Shown here in pieces: positions 30,404 to 40,419 of a stretch of 64,000 nucleotides of DNA (positions within the stretch are counted from its first letter, which is position 1; each line of letters opens with the position of its first letter). The stretch lies in assembly GCA_029263295.1 (NCBI GenBank), contig JAJCXT010000092.1, forward strand, positions 1 through 64,000, written 5' to 3'. The position numbers and the translations under genes are program-made. The DNA comes from Acidobacteriota bacterium. Lineage in GTDB: Bacteria; Acidobacteriota; UBA890; WLXD01. Under the pieces are notes generated by a model, which was given only the letters and a program-made list of their open reading frames with translations, was not told the DNA's origin and searched no databases.

Positions 30404-33117
30404 CGCCGGCCCAACCCGCGTCCCCGCCCACCGCGCCCATGAACCCACTATCCGCTGGAGAACGCCTCTACTGTGTGGCACTGCACCTGTTGCCGGCGCG
30501 TTTTCGAGCCGAGGCCGGACCCGAAATGCTTGCCGTCTTCAGAGACTGGCATGCCTCTGCTGGAGACCGCCCCTTCGGTGCTTTCCGGCTGTGGTGGCTC
30601 GCGCTGCGTGATCTCGCAAGCTGCATCCGCGCCGAGCGGTTGCGTTCGTCACTCGCACTTCCCCAGCTACAGGACCGAGCCCCGATGATCGAGATTCTGT
30701 TCAAGGACTTCCGCTACGCGCTACGCGGCCTGCGACGCGCCCCGGGCTTCGCTGCCATCGTCGTTCTGACTCTGGCGCTCGGCATCGGGGCCAACACTGC
30801 CATCTTCAGCGTCGTCGACGGCATCCTGCTGCGCGCGCTGCCCTTCGACGACCCCGAGGAGCTCGTTGCCGTCTGGGCCGACTATACGCGCCGCGACGGC
30901 CCTGTACGCGAATGGCTCTCCTACCCCAATTTCCATGATGTTCGTCAACTCGACGAGGTGTTCGTCGAGGTGGGCACCTACCTGGGTTTGGGAGCGACAC
31001 TGACCGGATCCGGCGATGCAGTGAGCGTTCGGGGAGCTCAAGTCAGCGAAGGCATGTTCAATCGCGTACTCGGCGTGCAGCCCGCGTTGGGCCGCGGTTT
31101 CGCGGCGAGCGATGACATCCCGGACGCGGAGCGTGTGGCGCTGCTCTCCTGGGCGCTGTGGCAGCAGCAGTGGCACGGTGATCCCTCGATCCTCGGCGAA
31201 GCGATCGTGCTCAGCGGCGAGCCCACTATCGTCATCGGCATCATGCCCGCCACATTCCAGCCGCCGTTCAGCCCGCAGGCAGAGCTCTGGGTAGCCCTGC
31301 GCATGGACGCGACTCAGAGCGCGGGCGCTCGGGGAGAGGCCCGGTACCGATCGATCGCCCGGCTGCAGCCGGAGGTCACCACCGCGACGGCCCAGAGCGC
31401 AGCTGACGCGCTGGGGTCCGCACTCGAACGGGAGTATCCGGACGCCAACGTCGGGATCGGATACGCGCTACGTCCGCTGCGCAGCGATATCGTCGGTGGC
31501 ACCAGCACCGCACTCTGGATCCTGCTCGGAGCTGTCGGCTTCGTATTGCTCATGGCCTGCGTGAACGTCGCCAACCTTCTCCTTGCGCAGGCCACCTCCC
31601 GCGTGGGCGAGATCGCCGTGCGTTCCGCCGTGGGCGCGAGCCGCGCCGCCATCATCCGGCAGTTGCTGGCCGAGAGCATCGTGCTGGCGACCACCGGGGG
31701 TGTGCTGGGTGCGCTGCTGGGAGTCTTCGGGACGCGCGCCCTGGTAGGCCTGGCCCCACCCGGCACTCCGCGCCTCGCCGAGGTATCCGCCGACGCCCGC
31801 GTTCTCGCTTTCACCGCGACCGTCACCCTCCTGGCCGCCTTCGCGTTCGGTCTTATCCCGGCGCTGCGCGCGTCTCGGGGCAACCTCTCCGTCGCCCTGA
31901 ACGAAGCGGGACGCAGCGCTGACGGCAGCGGCGGGCGCAGGCTACGCGCAGGGCTGGTTGTCGTGCAAGTCGCTCTGGCAATGGTGCTGCTGGTCAGCGC
32001 GGGATTGCTTCTGCGCACCTTCCAGCAGATGAACTCCGTCGACCTCGGCTTCGAACCCGGCGGCGTGCTGGCTTTGCAGCTGGGTCTGCCATCGGGGCGG
32101 TACGCGGATAACGCCGACCGGGTCGCCTTCTACGGCGAACTGGAACGCCGCCTGGCCGCGCTGCCCGGAGTAGACGCTGTAGGGGGCGTGGATACGCTGC
32201 CACTCAGTGGCTTCGACGGTGACGCCAATTTCCAGATCGAAGGTCAGCCCGAACCACCTCGCGACCAGCAGCGCATCGCGTGGGTCCGCCGCATGACACC
32301 GGGCTACCCCGAGACGATCGGCCTGCGCCTGACGTCCGGCCGGTTCTTCGAGTTGACCGATGATGGCGAAGCTGCACGGGTGGTCGTGATCAACCAGACC
32401 CTCGCCAGCACCTACTTCGATGGACAGGACCCGATAGGGCAGCGCGTCTACTTCGGCCGCGCGGACGACGATCCCTTCTACCTCACGATCGTCGGCGTGG
32501 TGGGCGACATCAAGAACTTCGGCGTGACCCAGGAGAGCCGCAACGCCATGTACTTCGCCTATGCGCAGTTACCCACCGGGTTCATGTCGATGGTGCTGCG
32601 CACGTCGGGAGACCCGTCGAGCCTGGCAGCACCGGCGCGCGCGGTGGTGGCTGACCTGGACAACCTGCTCGCCACGGCCAGCATCTCGACCGTGGACGAC
32701 GTGGTGCAGCAATCGCTCGCTTCCGAGCGCTTCACGACAACATTGATGAGCGCTTTCGCGGCGGTGGCCCTGGTTCTTGCCGTAATCGGACTATATGGCG
32801 TCATCTCGTACGCAGTGAGTATGCGTAGCCACGAGATCGGGGTGCGGATGGCGCTGGGGGCCAACCGACGAAATGTCGGCAGGCTTGTCGTTGGCGGCAG
32901 CGTGGGACTCGTAGTGGCCGGGGTCGCTCTCGGCACCGTTGGTGCCTGGGGCGCTACACGTGCGCTCACGGGTCTGCTTTACGAAACAGACCCGACCGAC
33001 CCGCTGACCTTCACGGCCGTCATCGGTGTGCTGCTGTTGGCCGGGATCGTCGCGGCGACACTACCTGCCAACCGCGCGAGCCGAATCGATCCGATCCGAG
33101 TGCTGTCTCGCGACTGA
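30400..33117 (+). CDS. ADOP-type ABC transporter permease (MacB/FtsX-like)
   Basis: LTLALGIGANTAIFSVVDGILLRALPF; two permease modules; ends ANRASRIDPIRVLSRD; 4-bp overlap with padR. Confidence 0.94.
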   Translation: MTPAQPASPPTAPMNPLSAGERLYCVALHLLPARFRAEAGPEMLAVFRDWHASAGDRPFGAFRLWWLALRDLASCIRAERLRSSLALPQLQDRAPMIEILFKDFRYALRGLRRAPGFAAIVVLTLALGIGANTAIFSVVDGILLRALPFDDPEELVAVWADYTRRDGPVREWLSYPNFHDVRQLDEVFVEVGTYLGLGATLTGSGDAVSVRGAQVSEGMFNRVLGVQPALGRGFAASDDIPDAERVALLSWALWQQQWHGDPSILGEAIVLSGEPTIVIGIMPATFQPPFSPQAELWVALRMDATQSAGARGEARYRSIARLQPEVTTATAQSAADALGSALEREYPDANVGIGYALRPLRSDIVGGTSTALWILLGAVGFVLLMACVNVANLLLAQATSRVGEIAVRSAVGASRAAIIRQLLAESIVLATTGGVLGALLGVFGTRALVGLAPPGTPRLAEVSADARVLAFTATVTLLAAFAFGLIPALRASRGNLSVALNEAGRSADGSGGRRLRAGLVVVQVALAMVLLVSAGLLLRTFQQMNSVDLGFEPGGVLALQLGLPSGRYADNADRVAFYGELERRLAALPGVDAVGGVDTLPLSGFDGDANFQIEGQPEPPRDQQRIAWVRRMTPGYPETIGLRLTSGRFFELTDDGEAARVVVINQTLASTYFDGQDPIGQRVYFGRADDDPFYLTIVGVVGDIKNFGVTQESRNAMYFAYAQLPTGFMSMVLRTSGDPSSLAAPARAVVADLDNLLATASISTVDDVVQQSLASERFTTTLMSAFAAVALVLAVIGLYGVISYAVSMRSHEIGVRMALGANRRNVGRLVVGGSVGLVVAGVALGTVGAWGATRALTGLLYETDPTDPLTFTAVIGVLLLAGIVAATLPANRASRIDPIRVLSRD

Positions 33118-33161
33118 GCCCCGACTGCCTGGTGTAACGCCTCAGGCCTGGCAGGGCGTGG

Positions 33162-34103
33162 CTAGCGGAGATCCACGAGCAGCGCCCGAACCACGATGGC
33201 CGCGTTGCGGGCAGCGATGGGAGCGAAGCTCTCCACGCGATTCTCGGCAGGGTTCGCTCCCGCCATGTCGGAGATCGATCGGACACCGATGTAGGGCACT
33301 CCGTTGGCGTGGGCGACGTGGCCGACAGCGGCCGTCTCCATATCGAAGCCATCGGGCGCGAACGTTTCCCACACCCAATCGCGATATGCGGCGTCGTCAA
33401 CGAAAGTCGGGCCGCTGACGCCGTTGCCGCCGACGCGCACGATCGGCTCGTACTCCAGGCACTCGCCCTCAGACACGCAGCGCTCCAGGGTTACCGAGCC
33501 GACCAGGCGTTCAACGCGCGCCAGCATCCCCGCATCGACGTCGAACCAGAGCTTCAGATCTTCGGCATCCGCTTCGCCAGCCGCCGATGTCGCCCGAACC
33601 TGCTGTGGGTACATCATCCCGAAACTGCCCAGGTCCTCGCTGCGCCAGCCCCGCCGCCAGCCGGCACGCGACGCATCGGTGAACACGTGCTCCTGGTACT
33701 GCGCCCAGCGGCGGGGCACCGTGACGTCGCCGATGTTGATCTCCGGGCTGGCTCCACCAGCAATGCCGGAGAAGACCACCGCCTGGATGTTGAAGTGATC
33801 GAGAGCCGCCTGGGCTCCCATCGTGGCGTTGACCATGCTGATGCCGGCCGCCAGCAGAACGACGTCAACCTCCTCGAGGGTGCCGACGTGGTGCGTGCGG
33901 CCGTTGACGATCTCGCGGCGTTCGATCTCGGCCGCTTCGAGCAACGGCTGCAACTCGATCGGCATGGCGGTGAGCACGAGTACGCGACTGACCGCGGCAG
34001 GTGGCGCGAGATCGCCGGCAGGGTCTCCTACCTGGCCACAACCCGTCGCGACGAACAGCACTACTCCCAACAGACCCGTTCGCACCGCTTGCGAGGTCCG
34101 CAC
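33162..34103 (-). CDS. MTA/SAH nucleosidase-like (nucleoside phosphorylase superfamily) lipoprotein
   Basis: Lipobox VATGCG; VFSGIAGGASPEINIGDVTVPRRW and FDMETAAVGHVAHANGVPYIGVRSISDMAG. Confidence 0.88.
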   Translation of the reverse strand: MRTSQAVRTGLLGVVLFVATGCGQVGDPAGDLAPPAAVSRVLVLTAMPIELQPLLEAAEIERREIVNGRTHHVGTLEEVDVVLLAAGISMVNATMGAQAALDHFNIQAVVFSGIAGGASPEINIGDVTVPRRWAQYQEHVFTDASRAGWRRGWRSEDLGSFGMMYPQQVRATSAAGEADAEDLKLWFDVDAGMLARVERLVGSVTLERCVSEGECLEYEPIVRVGGNGVSGPTFVDDAAYRDWVWETFAPDGFDMETAAVGHVAHANGVPYIGVRSISDMAGANPAENRVESFAPIAARNAAIVVRALLVDLR

Positions 34104-35503
34104 TAGCTGGCTACCGAGCGCAGGAGTCGGTACCAGAACTCCACCGCCTCGTGAAACTCCTCCACTCCGATGCGTTCATCCAGGCCATGGGCGCGAACGT
34201 CGCCGGGGCTCTCGAAGATGGCGGACACTCCGTAGACCGGGATGCCGACGTTGCGTACCCAGAGGCCATCGGTAGCGCCTGTCGACATGCTCGGAACGAC
34301 GGGCGTTCCAGCCCACATTTCGCTGACGAGCACATCGAAACGCCCCGCCACGTCCCCGTTCCACGGCGAAGGACTGCTCGGGAAGGCGTCGGCGAGCCGG
34401 CGGAACGAAATCGACTCATCATCGACAACCGCGCGCAAGACTCCCTCGACTTCGTCGGGCGAGTGTCCCGGGAGGATGCGGCAGTTCACCGTGGCCCGGG
34501 CCGACCGCGGCAGCGCGTTCTCGGCGTGTCCGCCCGCCAACTGCGTCGCCACACAGGTAGTCCGCAAGGTGGCGTTGGAGAACGCGTTGTCGTCGGCCAG
34601 ACGCTCTGCGACACCGACGTCGAACGGCTCCCGGGCGACCTCGCGCATCAACTCGCCCGTCTCACCGTGGGCGAACTGCGCCGAACGTTCAAAGAAGGCC
34701 CGCGTGCCGTCGTTGAGTTCCAGAGGAAAATCGTGCCCCTCGATGCGCCCCAGTGCGCGGACCAGCGCGTAGATCGCGTTGTCCTGTCGCGGCACGGAGC
34801 TGTGCCCGCCGGGGTTCGTCGCCTCGAGCTCGAAGCTCTGATACAACTTCTCGCTCGTCTGAACATTGAATGCCTGGGGCTCGCCGTTGTCGTCATACAC
34901 ACCGCCACCGGCATCCGTATTCAGCGCGAACTCCGCGCCGATCAGATCCATGCGCTCGCTTGTCAGGTGGCCAATGCCATTCCCGGTGCTCTCTTCATCA
35001 CCGGTCAAGACCATGATGATGTCGCGTGCCGGAGTGAACCCCTCGCGCTTCAGGCGAATGAAGTTGGCCACGAGAGTTGCCGCACCGGCCTTGTTGTCCG
35101 TCGTGCCGCGCCCGTAGTAGTAGCCATCGATTTCGGCAAAACGAAACGGGTGCTCCTGCCACGCATCCGGCTCCGCATCGACAACGTCCACGTGCGCCAT
35201 GGTCAGCACGGGTTCAGCATCGCCAGTGCCCCGATAGCGGGCCACCAGGTTCGCGATGCCGTCGTTGGTGACGATCTCGATGTCGGCCGTCGGGAAGCCG
35301 GCCGTAACCAGTCGCTCGGCCACGCGGTCGAGCAACGCGCGGATCGCCTCGGGGAACGCTGCGCTCGAACGAAACTCAATCATCTCGCGGAGCAGTTCTT
35401 CGTTCAGTTGACGATCGGCATAGGCCGCAGGCACGCCGGCGGATGCACTGAAGGTTGCCAGACTGATCGCGAGCATCGCGGACGGGGAACGGAGAAGATT
35501 CAT
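34103..35503 (-). CDS. Secreted M20 family peptidase
   Basis: MAHVDVVDAEPDAWQEHPF..GRGTTDNKAGAATLVANFIRL..LTGDEESTGNGI; signal peptide after start at 35503. Confidence 0.92.
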   Translation of the reverse strand: MNLLRSPSAMLAISLATFSASAGVPAAYADRQLNEELLREMIEFRSSAAFPEAIRALLDRVAERLVTAGFPTADIEIVTNDGIANLVARYRGTGDAEPVLTMAHVDVVDAEPDAWQEHPFRFAEIDGYYYGRGTTDNKAGAATLVANFIRLKREGFTPARDIIMVLTGDEESTGNGIGHLTSERMDLIGAEFALNTDAGGGVYDDNGEPQAFNVQTSEKLYQSFELEATNPGGHSSVPRQDNAIYALVRALGRIEGHDFPLELNDGTRAFFERSAQFAHGETGELMREVAREPFDVGVAERLADDNAFSNATLRTTCVATQLAGGHAENALPRSARATVNCRILPGHSPDEVEGVLRAVVDDESISFRRLADAFPSSPSPWNGDVAGRFDVLVSEMWAGTPVVPSMSTGATDGLWVRNVGIPVYGVSAIFESPGDVRAHGLDERIGVEEFHEAVEFWYRLLRSVAS

Positions 35504-35640
35504 GGGGAACTCCAGGACGTGCGGGGACGCCAGCACGGCGAACTGTATCCAACCGAGCCCGCACGTTCCAACAGAGCGCGACGATCTGCCCCCCTCAGAC
35601 CTGGAGCCGAGACGTATCGGCCGCAGCCGCGCAACCGGCG

Positions 35641-36477
35641 CTACGCTGCTCCAGAGCGATGCACGGCAACCCTTCCCCGCATCAGAGGCTTGGCGGTGTA
35701 GTCGTCTACCTGCGCGGCGCGCACCAGCGTGCTGGCGGTGTCGCCACCACCACCCAGAGCGATCCCCACCCGGAACTCCTCGCGGATTTCGCGGCGACCA
35801 CGAGCGGTGACTCTCTCTGCAATGGACTTCACGCCGGCGAGGGTGCGAGCGTAGGCGAACAACGCCACTGTGTCCCCGCTGATCCGGACGACCATGTCTT
35901 CGGGCCGAGTAACTCTGGCCACCAGATGGCACAACTCGCGCACCACAGCGTCCACCTCCGGCTCTGGCGCGTCGCTGATCACCCGCACGACAACACAGCC
36001 GAGCCCATGGCCGTCGAGATCGAGGTCCGCGACATCGCGCACGGCGAAAGATCCTCCTACCACCGCCGGCGACGTCGCCATGCGCACGGGCCCCGCGGCG
36101 CGGCGACTACCGCTACGCACTACGACACCGAGTTGGGCCGCGGCCGCACCGCCGTCGTCGAGGATGTTGTGGCGACGATCCTCAACTTCGTGGTCGACGC
36201 GGCGGAACAGTGCCGAAATCTCTCGCCCGCGCACTTGCGACTCCCTTTGCACTCCGAGCAGGCGTAGCGCCGCGGGGTTCGCGTACTGCAGGCGGTCCTG
36301 CGCGTCGAGCAGGTAGATCCCCTCGTGCAGGCGATCGCCCACTGAGCGCAGCACGCCGAGCAAGACCGCGAGGGGGATCGAAGTCAGAGCAAAAGGCTCC
36401 ACCGAACGAATGGCAGGACGACCCAATTTCACCTCGTGGGTTGCGTGGCTGAACGCGCAGGCGGGTCTCCCGGCCAA
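35641..36477 (-). CDS. PAS domain protein with degenerate GGDEF-like domain
   Basis: PAS: LHEGIYLLDAQDRLQYANPAALRLLGV; GGDEF-like C-terminus with ISGDTVALFA at the signature site and ..VGIALGGGGDTASTLVRAAQVDDYTAK. Confidence 0.65.
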   Translation of the reverse strand: MAGRPACAFSHATHEVKLGRPAIRSVEPFALTSIPLAVLLGVLRSVGDRLHEGIYLLDAQDRLQYANPAALRLLGVQRESQVRGREISALFRRVDHEVEDRRHNILDDGGAAAAQLGVVVRSGSRRAAGPVRMATSPAVVGGSFAVRDVADLDLDGHGLGCVVVRVISDAPEPEVDAVVRELCHLVARVTRPEDMVVRISGDTVALFAYARTLAGVKSIAERVTARGRREIREEFRVGIALGGGGDTASTLVRAAQVDDYTAKPLMRGRVAVHRSGAA

Positions 36478-36581
36478 AGGAGTTAGTCACACGCCACGGC
36501 TCTTGCCAACGTGCCCCCCCCGTCCTCCCGAGGACGTGGGGCCAGGCGTGGCCTCGGCTGCGACCGGCTAGCGCCAGGCGG

Positions 36582-37979
36582 CTATCGACTGATCGGGTCC
36601 GCTTCTACCTCGGCCGCCATCCGCCGAATCGTGTCGACCATCTGCCCTGTCCGCTCCGGTTCCTGCGCGGCAACGTCGAAGACCTCGAAGCGGCTCGTCG
36701 CGAGGTCGTACAGCTCCACGCGTTGCAGCGCGCGATCGGCCAGCATCTTCCAGTCGCCGTCACGAAGCGCGTAGTGAAAACCCTGGTCGTCGTCGAATTC
36801 CCAGTAGATCGGCCGCTCACGCTGCCAGTCCTCGCCGCGCAACAATGCGGTGAGGTCCTCACCGTCGATCCGACGATCCGTCGGCACCCCGACGCCGACA
36901 ATCGCCGCGATGGTCGGCAGCAGGTCGTAGCCAACCACAGGCGCATCGGTCACCGAGCCCGGTGCCACGCGGCCCGGCCAGCGAGCGATCGCCGGCACCC
37001 TGATTCCGCCCTCGTACAGGTCGTGTTTACGGCCCCGGAACCCGCCAGTGCTGCCGTAGATATTCACCTCCCACCAGCGCCGCCAGTCGGTGGTCACGGC
37101 GCCGTTGTCGGAGGCGAAGAAGACGAAGGTCTCATCGGCGACGCCGAGGCGATCAAGCTCCGCCAGCAGGCGGCCGATCTGGTGGTCCATATACGTGATG
37201 TTGGCCCAATACTCGCCCGGACCGCGAGCGTCCACATTGTCGGGTGGCGCCGGCAAGCCGTTCTCGAACGGATCTGGCTCACCGCGCGTGTACTCCGAGT
37301 ACATCGCGTTGTACTGGTCGGGGTTGGCTATCGTCGAGTGAGGCTCCACCAGTGGCACGTAGAGAAAGAACGGTTGCTCCTCGTCGCGCCGCCCGAGCCA
37401 GGTAATGGCTTCATCGACGACGATCTGCCCGGTGTAGCCCGCGATCTCCCCCAAGGCCTCGCCGTTGCGGAAGAAGTTGCGCGGATTGCGATTGTGCGGC
37501 ACGGGCCAACCGTGCAGGGCCAGCCAGTGATCGAACCCGTGATCATCAGGCTGCGCGTGAGCTTCGATATCAAGACCGCCGTTCAGGTGCCACTTGCCCG
37601 TCATGGCGGTTTGGTAGCCGGCCCCCTTGAGCAGCGTCGCTAGCGTAATCTCGGCCGGCCCCAATTGGACGTCGGTCTCCGGCGGAATCCAGGTCTCGAC
37701 GCCGGTGCGATAGTGAACCCGCCCGGTGAGCAACGACGCGCGCGAGGGAGAGCACAGGGGGGACGGCGAGTAGTAGTCCGTGAACCTGATCCCCTCCGCC
37801 GCCAGCCGGTCGAGATTCGGTGTGTTGAGCGTCGGATGCCCGTATGAGCCCAGGTCGCCGTAGCCGAGGTCGTCCGCGTAGATCAGCAGGACGTTGGGCG
37901 GGCTCTGAGCACCGACGGGAGCCACGATGCCCCCTGCCGTGACGACTCCGCACAGAGCCGCTGCGAGCACCCCTCGCAC
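36582..37979 (-). CDS. Arylsulfatase-type sulfatase
   Basis: NVLLIYADDLGYGDLGSYG; CSPSRASLLTGR (CxPxR formylglycine motif); signal peptide. Confidence 0.95.
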   Translation of the reverse strand: MRGVLAAALCGVVTAGGIVAPVGAQSPPNVLLIYADDLGYGDLGSYGHPTLNTPNLDRLAAEGIRFTDYYSPSPLCSPSRASLLTGRVHYRTGVETWIPPETDVQLGPAEITLATLLKGAGYQTAMTGKWHLNGGLDIEAHAQPDDHGFDHWLALHGWPVPHNRNPRNFFRNGEALGEIAGYTGQIVVDEAITWLGRRDEEQPFFLYVPLVEPHSTIANPDQYNAMYSEYTRGEPDPFENGLPAPPDNVDARGPGEYWANITYMDHQIGRLLAELDRLGVADETFVFFASDNGAVTTDWRRWWEVNIYGSTGGFRGRKHDLYEGGIRVPAIARWPGRVAPGSVTDAPVVGYDLLPTIAAIVGVGVPTDRRIDGEDLTALLRGEDWQRERPIYWEFDDDQGFHYALRDGDWKMLADRALQRVELYDLATSRFEVFDVAAQEPERTGQMVDTIRRMAAEVEADPISR

Positions 37980-37983
37980 CGCC

Positions 37984-38874
37984 CTACTCCGAGAGACTCT
38001 GGTAGACGATCCCGACGAAGCGCTCCACCGACATGAATCCGGTCGCCATCTCGTCGTAGCCGGCCGTCGGCGCGGCCTCCAGCACCTCCTCCAGGCTCAT
38101 CCCCTCATCGATATGGCCCTGGATTCGGTCGCGCACCGTGGTGAGCATCTCGTGGAACGCACGCAGCTGAACGATCCCCGCCAGCGGCCCGTGACCACCG
38201 ATGATCTTGGTGCTCTCGTCGACCAGACCCAGCACGTACTCGGAGGTCGAGATCATGCCGTCGACGCTACCGCCCGAGTCGAGATCGATGTACGGGAACA
38301 TGCCCACAAAAAAGTTGTCGCCCATGTGCACCACGTTGGCCTCATGGAACCAGACCACGGAGTCGCCGTCGGTGTGCCCCCGGCCCGGGTGATGCGCCTC
38401 GATATGTTCGCCGTTCCACCAGAAGCTGACGTCCTGGCTGAAAGTCACCACCGGCAGCGCCACGGCCGCAGCCTGGTTGCTGTTTCCCATTACGTCGGTG
38501 AACGTCGCCGGGTCCATCCGCCGACGGACGTTCTCGTGCGCGACGATCAGTGCTCCCGCCTCGCCGAACGGCTCATTGCCGCCCGTGTGATCACCGTGCC
38601 AGTGCGTGTTGAGCACGAACTCGACCTTGGCGTCCGTGACGGCTGCGACAGCCGCCATGATCTTGTCGCTGAGCGGCGCGAACTGGTCGTCGATAAGGAA
38701 CGCGCCATCCTCGCCAACACTGAGGCCCATGTTGCCGCCAGCACCGATCAGCATGTACAGACCATCGGCCAACTCGATCGTCTGGATCTCCACGGCATCG
38801 AAATCTCGTTGCGCCGTGGCCGTGAGGGGAAGGGCGAGAAGCAGCAAGACGACAGCGAACCTGAAGATGCGCAT
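37984..38874 (-). CDS. Secreted MBL-fold metallo-hydrolase
   Basis: FVLNTHWHGDHTGGNEPFG (HxHxDH), further metal His and Asp motifs, signal peptide. Confidence 0.93.
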   Translation of the reverse strand: MRIFRFAVVLLLLALPLTATAQRDFDAVEIQTIELADGLYMLIGAGGNMGLSVGEDGAFLIDDQFAPLSDKIMAAVAAVTDAKVEFVLNTHWHGDHTGGNEPFGEAGALIVAHENVRRRMDPATFTDVMGNSNQAAAVALPVVTFSQDVSFWWNGEHIEAHHPGRGHTDGDSVVWFHEANVVHMGDNFFVGMFPYIDLDSGGSVDGMISTSEYVLGLVDESTKIIGGHGPLAGIVQLRAFHEMLTTVRDRIQGHIDEGMSLEEVLEAAPTAGYDEMATGFMSVERFVGIVYQSLSE

Positions 38875-38934
38875 GGGTGATTATCCATCGGGTAGGAGTA
38901 GAGAGGGTGGCGGTCAGGGTACACTGCCGAACCC

Positions 38935-40410
38935 ATGAAACGAGTAGCCCTTGTCGTAGTTGCCGTAGTCGCCGTGATGGTCGCCATCGTCGTGGTCCGC
39001 GCCTTGTCCCAGGAGTCTCTGCAGCCCGGCGCTGAAGAGGCCGTCCATCTCGAGGTGGACACCGCGGCGTTGGCCAGACGCTTCGCCCAGGCCATCACCT
39101 ACCCGACCATCTCGAATCAGGACCGCAGCGACCTCGATCATGTCGCGTTCCTCGGCCTGCACGATCACTTCGCCGCCAGCTACCCACTGGTGCACGAGCA
39201 ACTCGTGCTCGAGAAGGTCAACGACCTGAGCCTGCTGTACACGTGGCATGGTCGCGACCCTGCCCTGGCGCCGGTGTTGCTGATGGGGCATCAGGACGTC
39301 GTGCCGGTCATCCCTGGCACCGAGAACGACTGGCTGCAGCCGCCCTTTGGCGGTGTCATCGAAGACGGAGTGGTCTGGGGCCGCGGCGCGCTTGACGACA
39401 AGAGCAGCGTGGTGGCGATCCTAGAGGCCACCGAGTTGCTGCTGGCCGAGGGTTTCCAACCGGAGCGGACGATCTACCTGGCCTTCGGCCACGACGAAGA
39501 GGTCGGTGGCCCGGAGGGCGCGGGCCGGATCGCCGAGCTGTTCGAGGAACGTGGCATTGGCCCATTCGCATTCGTGCTGGACGAAGGCGGCGCGATCGCC
39601 GACGGCATGATCCCCGGCGTGCAAGGCAAGGTCGCCATCGTCGGGATCGCCGAGAAGGGCTTCATCAGCCTTGAACTGAAAGTCGAGGGCGACGGCGGGC
39701 ATTCCTCCGCGCCACCCGAGCACACCAACATCGGCATCCTCGCCGCCGCCATCGGCAAGCTCGAGAACGACCAGTTCGCGCCGCGTCTTGACGGTGCCAG
39801 CCTGGAGATGTTCCGCTACCTGACGCCCGAGATGCCCTTCGCCGGCAAGGCAGTCCTCGCCAACTTGTGGCTCTTCAAACCCATTGTCGTTCGCCTGATG
39901 CTCGGCGACCAGATGACGGCGGCGATGGTGCGTACCACCACCGCCGCAACCATCTTCAACGGTGGCGTGAAGGACAACGTGCTGCCGATCGACGCCACGG
40001 CCGTGGTCAACTTCCGCATCCTGCCCGGCGACACGAAGGCGACACTGACCGAGCGCGTACGTGAGGTCATCGACGATGACCGCGTGCAGATCCGCGATAT
40101 CTCCAGCAGCAGTGACCCGTCCGCGGTTTCGTCGCCGGACGGCCCCGCCTTCGCGATGCTCGGCAAGACCCTGCGCCAGGTCGTGGGCGACGACGTGCTC
40201 ATCACGCCGTACCTGGTGGTGGGTGGTACGGATGCCAAGTACTACTCGGGCAAGTCGCCGGCAGTGTTCCGCTTCCTGCCGATCATCATCGGTGCCGACG
40301 GCATGAAGCTGGCGCATGGCACCAACGAACGCGTGGGCGTCGACAGCCTCGCGATCGCAGTGCGCTACATGCACCAGTTCATCCGCAACACGGACGAACT
40401 TCCCGAGTAG
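38935..40410 (+). CDS. M20 family peptidase (membrane-anchored carboxypeptidase-like)
   Basis: LMGHQDVVPVIPGTENDWLQPPFGG..WGRGALDDKSSVVAILEA..GHDEEVGGPEGAG; N-terminal TM. Confidence 0.93.
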   Translation: MKRVALVVVAVVAVMVAIVVVRALSQESLQPGAEEAVHLEVDTAALARRFAQAITYPTISNQDRSDLDHVAFLGLHDHFAASYPLVHEQLVLEKVNDLSLLYTWHGRDPALAPVLLMGHQDVVPVIPGTENDWLQPPFGGVIEDGVVWGRGALDDKSSVVAILEATELLLAEGFQPERTIYLAFGHDEEVGGPEGAGRIAELFEERGIGPFAFVLDEGGAIADGMIPGVQGKVAIVGIAEKGFISLELKVEGDGGHSSAPPEHTNIGILAAAIGKLENDQFAPRLDGASLEMFRYLTPEMPFAGKAVLANLWLFKPIVVRLMLGDQMTAAMVRTTTAATIFNGGVKDNVLPIDATAVVNFRILPGDTKATLTERVREVIDDDRVQIRDISSSSDPSAVSSPDGPAFAMLGKTLRQVVGDDVLITPYLVVGGTDAKYYSGKSPAVFRFLPIIIGADGMKLAHGTNERVGVDSLAIAVRYMHQFIRNTDELPE

Positions 40411-40419
40411 TAGTGCCTG

